Source: Halobacteroidaceae bacterium | GTDB lineage: Bacteria > Bacillota > Halanaerobiia > B1SED10-174 | Direction of reading: 5' to 3' | NCBI GenBank assembly: GCA_003554585.1 | Contig: PWGV01000094.1 | Coordinates: forward strand, 1 to 55,644 | Length of the DNA stretch: 55,644 nt | Shown here: positions 50,755 through 55,644 of the stretch, piece by piece | Layout: each line of letters starts with the position of its first letter | Position numbering within the stretch: position 1 is the stretch's first letter | Translations under genes and position numbers: made by a program | The notes under the pieces: generated by a model | What the model saw: the letters and a program-made list of their open reading frames with translations, nothing else | Told to the model about the DNA's origin: nothing | Databases searched by the model: none

Positions 50755-51183
50755 TTAATCGTGGCAATCGGAACAATACCCAAGATATTTAATTTTGTGT
50801 TCAGTGACTTCAAATCCATATTTCTTTTCAATACTTTCCATAAAATCCTCAAGCAGTTCATCGCTAAATTCGATAATCTTATTGCAAGAAAGACAGATTA
50901 AATGGTGGTGATGCTGGTCCTGCTCTTCCAGTTCATAATAACTGCTGGCGTTCTCAAAGTTAAGCCTGGACAAAATGTCCAATTCACAAAAAAGCTCTAA
51001 AGTTCGGTAAACAGTGGCTAAACCAACCTGATATCCCTTTTCCCGCAACCTGTTGTGAATATCTTCTGCGGTTAGGTGGTCTCCTTCATTTTCCAGGAGA
51101 ATTTCCATGATTAACCGGCGGGGGGTAGTTAGTTTATATTTGGCGTGAACCAGTTTATTTTCAATTTCTTTAATCCGGGACAA
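50755..51183 (-). CDS. Fur-family metal/peroxide-responsive repressor
   Basis: The 142-residue regulator has the N-terminal winged helix KYKLTTPRRLIMEILLENEGDHLTAEDIH and GLATVYRTLELFCEL. The HHHHLICLSCNKIIEF segment and the C-terminal CSDC form the structural four-Cys zinc site. Fur, Zur and PerR cannot be told apart by eye. A GTGATAATGGAATTCATTT stretch at 51203-51221 in its upstream region is a partial match to a Fur-type box and may allow autoregulation. It begins with TTG at 51183 behind a G-rich ribosome site. Single gene. Confidence 0.9.
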   Translation of the reverse strand: MSRIKEIENKLVHAKYKLTTPRRLIMEILLENEGDHLTAEDIHNRLREKGYQVGLATVYRTLELFCELDILSRLNFENASSYYELEEQDQHHHHLICLSCNKIIEFSDELLEDFMESIEKKYGFEVTEHKIKYLGYCSDCHD

Positions 51184-51329
51184 CCCACCCCCCCCCTTTC
51201 AAGTGATAATGGAATTCATTTCCCATGCTAGTTTTTTCGCCACCCGGCCAAAAATACCTGCTTGTAAAATTCCAGTTACCCCGTAAAAAAATTAAGATTT
51301 AAAACCCTAATAAAGCTACCAATTATTAC

Positions 51330-51355
51330 AAAAGAACCCCAGGAAACTCCCGGGG
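51330..51355 (-). terminator. Intrinsic terminator after sleB
   Basis: CCCCAGGA (51337-51344) pairs with TCCCGGGG (51348-51355) with a single G-U pair and an AAC loop. On minus it is followed by TTCTTTTGTAAT. It lies 6 bp after the stop codon. Confidence 0.75.
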
Positions 51356-51361
51356 TTTTTT

Positions 51362-52054
51362 TTAGCGGGTAAAAACATGATTTCCAATTCGTAGCAACAC
51401 AGGTCGCTGAGAAATCCAAGCTGAATTTGTAGCTATGGTAGGATTATAGAAAAATAACGCTCCCCGGGAAGGATCATATCCAAGTAAAGCTGCACGGGCA
51501 GCCTCCAGAGATTTCTCCCCCGGGTACAGGTTTATTTGCCCATCAAACAATATACAAAACTGGCCATCCTGCATTACGACATCCCTGATTGAATTGGGAA
51601 AGCGAGGGTCGGCAACCCGGTTTAAAACAACTGCCCCAACTGCAACCTGGCCTCTGAAACTTTCTCCTCGAGCTTCTCCATGGATTACACGGGCCAGCAA
51701 TAAAATTTCGTCACGGTTAAATTCTGAACGAGAAGCCGAAACTCCGGAATCCTTGGGCAAGGCTGAAAAAGTCTTTGGCCCAGCAATACCATCTACCGTG
51801 AGATTATTGCTCCTTTGAAAATCCCGGACTGCATTTTCAGTAATTTTACCAAAAATTCCATCAATTGAGTCAGCTTTATACAAACCTTTCTGAGCCAAAA
51901 GTTGTTGTAGTAAAGCCACGTCGGCCCCTTCCATTTCCGACCGTAATACTCTCTCTCCAAGGTCTATGAAAGACGAGGCCTGGAGAGAAAAGCTATAACT
52001 TATTAGGATGATTGCGATAAATAAAGTTATTGTTCTTGTTCGCAATTTTCCCAT
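51362..52054 (-). CDS. sleB: Spore cortex-lytic enzyme SleB-like hydrolase
   Basis: The 230-residue protein has a signal peptide (residues 9-27, cleaved near LQASS). A peptidoglycan-binding repeat (about 38-98, LQQLLAQKGLYKADSIDGIFG ... TVDGIAGPKT) is followed by a Hydrolase_2 domain (from 117). The hydrolase has LARVIHGEARGE with catalytic Glu127 and QVAVGAVVLNRVADPRFP. SleB is a lytic transglycosylase that degrades muramic-lactam cortex during spore germination; related CwlJ lacks the signal and binding domain. No ypeB follows. It comes 22 bp after yqeG in the same direction. It suggests a spore-former, though related hydrolases also occur outside sporulation. Confidence 0.85.
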   Translation of the reverse strand: MGKLRTRTITLFIAIILISYSFSLQASSFIDLGERVLRSEMEGADVALLQQLLAQKGLYKADSIDGIFGKITENAVRDFQRSNNLTVDGIAGPKTFSALPKDSGVSASRSEFNRDEILLLARVIHGEARGESFRGQVAVGAVVLNRVADPRFPNSIRDVVMQDGQFCILFDGQINLYPGEKSLEAARAALLGYDPSRGALFFYNPTIATNSAWISQRPVLLRIGNHVFTR

Positions 52055-52076
52055 TGTATTTCACCTCCGTTGCAAA

Positions 52077-52574
52077 CTAGCTAATTATACCTAGCTTCCT
52101 TTTAATTTTTATTTCTAAACAGCGCAGAAGCCTGGTGCTGAAAAATTCTTTTTCCGCAAGAGGGGCAACCAGGATTGTATACATCCCCATCCTGTTTCCG
52201 CCCCAAATGTCTGTAAAAAGCTGGTCTCCCACTACCGCTACTTCCCGGGCTTCAAGGTTCATTTCCTTCAGGGCCCTTTTAAACCCACGCCTGCGGGGTT
52301 TAACCGCCTGGGCCCGAGCAGGAATTTCCAGTTGTTCTGATAATGAACGTGCCCTTCGAGGTAAAGCGTTGGAAAGTAAAACCACCTGAATTCCAAGCTT
52401 TTTAGCTTTTTCAATCCATTTTTTCACCCTCTGGTCCGGGACATCGTGATCCCAGGGTAGGAGGGTATTATCTATATCACAGATTATACCCCGCAGTCCT
52501 TTTTTTTGCAACTTTTCCAAAGCTATATCATCTAAATGCGGGGCAACCTCATCTGGACGGAATCTTTCCAGCAT
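52077..52574 (-). CDS. yqeG: YqeG-family HAD-IIIA phosphatase
   Basis: The 165-residue HAD protein has motif I GIICDIDNTLLPWDHD, motif II VVLLSNALPRRA, the Lys in AVKPRRRGFKRAL and motif III VAVVGDQLFTDIWGGNRMG. This order and the WDHD extension are characteristic of YqeG, related to mitochondrial phosphatidylglycerophosphate phosphatase Gep4/PTPMT-type enzymes. In bacteria the substrate is unproven; phosphatidylglycerophosphate is one candidate. It begins with MLERFRPDE, behind AAGGGGAAG. In many Bacillota yqeG starts a run with yqeH and aroE; here sleB follows instead. Confidence 0.9.
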   Translation of the reverse strand: MLERFRPDEVAPHLDDIALEKLQKKGLRGIICDIDNTLLPWDHDVPDQRVKKWIEKAKKLGIQVVLLSNALPRRARSLSEQLEIPARAQAVKPRRRGFKRALKEMNLEAREVAVVGDQLFTDIWGGNRMGMYTILVAPLAEKEFFSTRLLRCLEIKIKRKLGIIS

Positions 52575-52735
52575 ATAATCTTCCCCTTTTTTAGGGATTG
52601 AAATTTTTTCCTTCTTTACACCTTAATTATTATAGCACAAATTGCAAAAAATAAAAAGAAGACCTCCCTGGTAGAAGATCTACTTATATTTCCACTCATC
52701 CAGAAATTTATTACTATAAATTGAAGGAAACTATG

Positions 52736-53743
52736 CTACCTTATTCTAAAAAGGCGGTGCTCTTCGAAAGTTCTGCTAAAACTATGGGAACCATCAGGAT
52801 TGGCAATGTAGAACAGGTACTCTGTTTCTTCAGGGTAAAAAGCTGCCCGGATGGATGCCCTCCCTGAATTGCAAATTGGTCCGGGAGGCAACCCGGGGTA
52901 AAGGTAAGTGTTATAGGGAGAATCGTATTCAAGATCAACAAATAGTAACCGGGCTTTCCATTCGGGAAGAGCATACTGGACCGTAGCGTCAATCTGAAGG
53001 CGCATATCTATATCAAGGCGGTTATGAATTACCGAAGATATCAGGGATCTTTCTTCATCAATTTTTGCCTCCCGCTCAATTAAAGAGGCTATGGTTATTA
53101 GTTGGTGGATTTCATAACCCAATTCCTCTGCTCTCTCCAACAATTCAGGGGTAATTTCCTGGTCAAACCTTACCAGCATCTGCCTGATAATAACCCGGGG
53201 CTGGCTCCCAACAGGGAACTCGTAAGTTGCAGGAAACAAATAACCCTGCAGGCGGTAATCCACGTCATCATGCTCCGGCAAATATTCATACATAAATTCA
53301 TTTTGTTCTGCAACTTCTAGAAATTCTTCCGCGGAAAAATCCCCACTCTTTTCCGCCAGAATTTGAGCAGTTTGTTCCATGGTCAAACCTTCTGGAACTG
53401 TCACCCGGTATTTTAAAACATCTCCCCGGTTAATTTTTTCAATTACAGAAAATATATCTTCTTCCGGGGAAAAGGAATAAAAACCAGTTCGGAGAGAATT
53501 TTCCAGCCCCTGTAGGCGAACAATAACCCTGAAAACGAGTGAACTGGCGACAACATTATTCTCCTCCAGTTCTTCAGCAATTCTTCTGGTTGAAGCCCCA
53601 GGATGAATCATTACCCTTTTTTCTTTTTCCAGAGGGGTACAAATATAATCTGCTGTAAAAAACACAACAAACATACCCATTGCCAGGAACAATACCAGGA
53701 CAGCAGATAATTTTGCTCCAATTGGAGTTTTGGTTTTGGTCAA
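52736..53743 (-). CDS. mltG: Endolytic murein transglycosylase MltG (YceG-like)
   Basis: MltG is a membrane-bound enzyme that cuts nascent glycan strands and limits their length. The protein of about 336 residues has one membrane segment (GAKLSAVLVLFLAMGMFVVFF), a LysM-like region (VMIHPGASTRRIAEELEENNVV) and the YceG core. The catalytic Glu lies in ITIASLIEREAK, followed by VIHNRLDIDMRLQIDATVQYAL and PGLPPGPICNSGRASIRAA. The start is placed at TTG 53743, 7 nt after GGAGGAGGG. A frame open to an ATG at 53806 would run into the preceding gene and add only basic residues. Last gene of the alaS-ireB-ruvX-DUF1292 operon. Confidence 0.93.
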   Translation of the reverse strand: MTKTKTPIGAKLSAVLVLFLAMGMFVVFFTADYICTPLEKEKRVMIHPGASTRRIAEELEENNVVASSLVFRVIVRLQGLENSLRTGFYSFSPEEDIFSVIEKINRGDVLKYRVTVPEGLTMEQTAQILAEKSGDFSAEEFLEVAEQNEFMYEYLPEHDDVDYRLQGYLFPATYEFPVGSQPRVIIRQMLVRFDQEITPELLERAEELGYEIHQLITIASLIEREAKIDEERSLISSVIHNRLDIDMRLQIDATVQYALPEWKARLLFVDLEYDSPYNTYLYPGLPPGPICNSGRASIRAAFYPEETEYLFYIANPDGSHSFSRTFEEHRLFRIR

Positions 53744-53765
53744 TGCTGTCCCTCCTCCCCAAATG

Positions 53766-54074
53766 TTACTCCTCTTCTTCCTCTTCTTCCTCTTCCTCCA
53801 ATTCACCCATGGCTCTTTCTATCTTAGCCAGTCTTTGGTCATCCTCGACTGCCATCCAGACCTGTTCCCCTTCTTCATCCTTACCAATTTCAAATACTAC
53901 TCCAGTAACTTCTTCTTCGTCCCCAATATATTCTTCTGCGGGAACCAAAACAATATAGCTCTTTTCATCCACTTCAATTTCGCATTCAATATAAAAGCGG
54001 TTTTCGGTTCCGTCCTCTTGCCGGAGGATTATTTGCCCGGTTTCCTGATCAAAATCAATAATCCCTTCATTCAT
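53766..54074 (-). CDS. DUF1292 (YrzB-like) acidic protein
   Basis: The protein of about 102 residues begins MNEGIIDFDQETGQ and contains the DUF1292 pattern (beta strands FYIECEIEVDEKSYIVLVP, EEVTGVVFEI and EQVWMAVED). It ends with an uninterrupted Glu run. DUF1292 proteins are small, acidic and of unknown role, and almost always lie between ruvX/yrrK and mltG or fur in Bacillota, as here. Start ATG at 54074, preceded by AAAGGAG; 7 bp after ruvX. Confidence 0.88.
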   Translation of the reverse strand: MNEGIIDFDQETGQIILRQEDGTENRFYIECEIEVDEKSYIVLVPAEEYIGDEEEVTGVVFEIGKDEEGEQVWMAVEDDQRLAKIERAMGELEEEEEEEEEE

Positions 54075-54081
54075 TATTTTT

Positions 54082-54495
54082 TCACTCCTTTCTCGCACCT
54101 AAATAAGATTGTAAAATTATAACAGCTGCCGTTTTATCAATCAAACCTTTTCTTTTTTTGCGAGTTAAGTCAGCCTCAAGGAGGACTTTCTCAGCCTGCA
54201 TGGTCGACAGCCTCTCATCCCAGGTTTGGACAGCTATTTCCCACCGTTCCCTTAAGATACTGGCAAACTCCAGGGCTTTTTCCCCCATGGGGCCAATTGT
54301 CCCATTCATCATTCTGGGAAGCCCAACTACAACTTCCTTTACTGAATAATCTTCTACTATTTGATCCAGTTCTTTTAAATCCTGTTCAAGGGTCTGGCGG
54401 CGAATAACTTTGAGTCCCTGAGCAGTTATTCTAAGTGGATCACTCAGGGCAACTCCTATTGTTTTCTCACCAAGATCCAAACCCATTAACCGCAA
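54082..54495 (-). CDS. ruvX: RuvX/YqgF Holliday junction resolvase-like nuclease
   Basis: The RNase H-fold protein has MGLDLGEKTIGVALSDP with the first catalytic Asp, VVVGLPRMMNGTIGP with the strand-two motif, TWDERLSTMQAE with the second acidic pair, and DKTAAVIILQSYLG. YqgF/RuvX is essential in many bacteria and takes part in 16S rRNA 5'-end processing; the resolvase role is less certain. The length of about 137 residues is normal. The TTG at 54495 is 8 nt after AAGGGG and preferred to a GTG that lies on the ribosome site at 54504. Confidence 0.93.
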   Translation of the reverse strand: MRLMGLDLGEKTIGVALSDPLRITAQGLKVIRRQTLEQDLKELDQIVEDYSVKEVVVGLPRMMNGTIGPMGEKALEFASILRERWEIAVQTWDERLSTMQAEKVLLEADLTRKKRKGLIDKTAAVIILQSYLGARKE

Positions 54496-54540
54496 GATTT
54501 TCACCCCTTAAAATATTTTACTTCAAGGAAAGAATTAAGT

Positions 54541-54750
54541 TCATTCTTCAGCTATCCAAATTTTCGTCTGCCAGAATCTTTCTTCTGCCTCAAAAAGAAA
54601 AATCCTGCGGGAATTTGAATTCTGGGAAAAACATAAATGCCCTGGATCCGGCGCGAAACCTATAAATTGCCCCCCGCCGGTTCCAGAGCAGCAGCATCCC
54701 TCAAACCCTTGCAAAGGATAGATTGGTTTTTTAGGTTTTCCGGAGAACAA
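54541..54750 (-). CDS. Small Cys-rich hypothetical protein in the alaS operon
   Basis: The 69-residue protein reads MFSGKPKKPIYPLQ, then GFEGCCCSGTGGG with three adjacent cysteines, then FAPDPGHLCFS and an aromatic acidic end (FQ-rich, RFWQTKIWIAEE). It starts TTG at 54750 with TAGGAG six bases upstream, 8 bp after ireB, and is followed by ruvX 45 bp on. Spacing and ribosome site make it likely to be translated. I recognise no family. The CCC plus one later Cys could bind a metal. Confidence 0.6.
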   Translation of the reverse strand: MFSGKPKKPIYPLQGFEGCCCSGTGGGQFIGFAPDPGHLCFSQNSNSRRIFLFEAEERFWQTKIWIAEE

Positions 54751-54758
54751 ATAATCTC

Positions 54759-55016
54759 CTACTTATCTTCAAGGTAGGATCTTACCAGTTCCTCGATTAA
54801 CTCGTCCCTTTCCAGAGTCCGAATGAGAGTCCGAGCATTTTTATAACTGGTTATATACGCAGGATCACCGGAAAGAATGTAACCCACAATTTGATTGATC
54901 GGGTTATATCCTTTTTCCTGCAGGGCGGCATAAACTTCTCGGAGGATCTGAGACGCCTTGCGTACTTCTTCCTTGTCCACACTAAATTTTCTTGTCTCTT
55001 GATTTCTATCCTGCAT
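54759..55016 (-). CDS. ireB: IreB-family (DUF965/YrzL) regulatory phosphoprotein
   Basis: The protein of about 85 residues contains [54 protein letters not shown], the near-invariant DUF965 core. In Enterococcus IreB is phosphorylated by the Ser/Thr kinase IreK at Thr residues near the N-terminus and negatively controls cephalosporin resistance. The QETRKF stretch keeps one candidate Thr. The ATG at 55016 has AGAGG 8 nt upstream. Position between alaS and ruvX is conserved in Bacillota. Confidence 0.94.
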   Translation of the reverse strand: MQDRNQETRKFSVDKEEVRKASQILREVYAALQEKGYNPINQIVGYILSGDPAYITSYKNARTLIRTLERDELIEELVRSYLEDK

Positions 55017-55074
55017 CCTCCCCACCTCTCTCCTCCATTTTTATTCTTAACAGTATTATTCGTTATTCCTTTCT

Positions 55075-55644
55075 CTATTCCTTTTCCTTCTGGAGAAACG
55101 TTTCCAGCTCAGCCAGAGCCTGGTCAATCTTCTCCGGTTTCGGACCTCCAGCCTGAGCCATATCGGGGCGGCCTCCTCCTCCCCCTCCAATAATCTTGGC
55201 TAAATTGCCCACCAATTTTCCTGCATGGATTTTTTTCTCCTGAACCAGGTCAGGAGTTAACATGAGCAGGAGCTGACCCTTTCCCTTTTGTTCAGATGCA
55301 AGGAAGATTAAGCCACTGGAAAGCCTGTCCCTGATCATATCTCCAAGTTGTCGCATTTCATTGGGGCCATCAACCTGGACTTTCTGGCGGATAACCTGGA
55401 TCCCGTTTATTTCTTCTTTCTTTCCTGCCAGGTCACGAGCCTGATCTGCCAGGGAATAACTCTGGGCTTTTTTCAGTTTTTCCTGCAGTTCTTCCTTTTC
55501 TTTTAGCAGTTGTTCAAGCCTTCTTTCTATTTCTTCAGGTTTGGCTTTTAGTTTATCGGAAAGCTCATGCAGTCGCTTCTCCTGGCCGGAAAAATAATCA
55601 AGAGTATTGAAACCTGTAATGGCTTCGATTCTCCTAACACCAGC
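55075..55644 (-). CDS. alaS: Alanyl-tRNA synthetase, C-terminal part (runs off window end)
   Basis: The frame stays open to the last base, so only the last 189 codons are visible. GVRRIEAITGFNTLDYF marks the end of the editing domain. A coiled coil follows (EERIERRLEQLLKEKEELQ-type), then the DHHA1 C-Ala domain with LIFLASEQKGKGQLLLMLTPDL and KLVGNLAKIIGGGGGGRPDMAQAGG. C-Ala helps the editing and aminoacylation domains act on the same tRNA-Ala. The gene starts the operon that continues with ireB, the Cys-rich ORF, ruvX, DUF1292 and mltG. Confidence 0.96.
   Translation of the reverse strand, partial: AGVRRIEAITGFNTLDYFSGQEKRLHELSDKLKAKPEEIERRLEQLLKEKEELQEKLKKAQSYSLADQARDLAGKKEEINGIQVIRQKVQVDGPNEMRQLGDMIRDRLSSGLIFLASEQKGKGQLLLMLTPDLVQEKKIHAGKLVGNLAKIIGGGGGGRPDMAQAGGPKPEKIDQALAELETFLQKEKE

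Noticed and set aside
51200-51222. Fur box upstream of the fur gene
   Set aside because: GTGATAATGGAATTCATTT is only partly palindromic and does not reach the 7-1-7 consensus well enough to be called as a site. Mentioned under the gene only.
1-55644. tRNA and rRNA genes
   Set aside because: No stretch with the T-arm GGTTCRANYCC plus cloverleaf arms or rRNA signatures was recognised on either strand by eye; a dedicated scan could still find one.

Overview
This window looks like a chromosomal segment from an anaerobic, low-GC, spore-forming member of the Bacillota (clostridial type). The evidence is an alaS-ireB-ruvX-DUF1292-mltG gene order, AddAB rather than RecBCD, an Asp23/AmaP pair, a SleB-type spore cortex hydrolase, a ferredoxin-dependent 2-oxoacid oxidoreductase and Shine-Dalgarno sites built on GGAGG. 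A type IV pilus/type II secretion locus ending in a secretin, plus an OmpH/Skp-like protein, are features normally tied to an outer membrane, so the organism may come from a diderm or formerly diderm clostridial lineage. I cannot name a genus. Nearly all genes lie on the minus strand. The exceptions are the transposase fragment, an AbrB-family membrane protein, rtcB and a candidate small RNA. Many genes appear to start at TTG or GTG.

Layout: 1-313 is the 3' end of an ISL3-family insertion sequence. 427-2546 holds an OmpH-like protein and an MFS transporter. 2565-8928 is addB-addA. 8983-11115 is a c-di-GMP-type module: a conserved hypothetical gene, an unlisted 33-codon hydrophobic peptide with a hairpin over its ribosome binding site, and a membrane HD-GYP phosphodiesterase. 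11367-16036 has asnS, an AhpD-like protein, an amidohydrolase, a CFI-box protein and acylphosphatase. At 16110-16262 a consensus promoter and an intrinsic terminator on the plus strand enclose a candidate CCUCC-rich sRNA. 16263-24297 has korAB, tex, a secreted lipase-like protein, a CaCA antiporter and two small membrane-anchored proteins of unknown function.

25609-29261 is a housekeeping block (nusB, amaP, asp23, efp, M24 peptidase). 29274-37832 is the pilus/secretion operon, transcribed pilB, pilC, four minor prepilins, pilM, pilN, pilO, pilP, secretin. 37898-41084 holds a threonine aldolase and an S9 peptidase. 41196-41481 is a self-contained small transcription unit: promoter, structured leader, 35-codon lysine-rich peptide and terminator. 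41640-44964 is a histidine kinase, a response regulator with an Rrf2-like output domain, and another prepilin. rtcB follows with its own promoter. 46542-51183 holds a GHKL ATPase, a duplicated DUF1576 membrane protein, an EamA transporter, two Gate-domain proteins, a Crp-like regulator and a Fur-family regulator. 51362 to the end holds sleB, yqeG and the alaS-to-mltG operon.

No rRNA, tRNA or CRISPR array was recognised. The items most worth following up are the plus-strand sRNA at 16110-16262, the 33-codon peptide between the two inverted repeats next to the HD-GYP gene, and the structured small transcript at 41196-41481. All functional statements rest on reading motifs by eye; no database search was possible.
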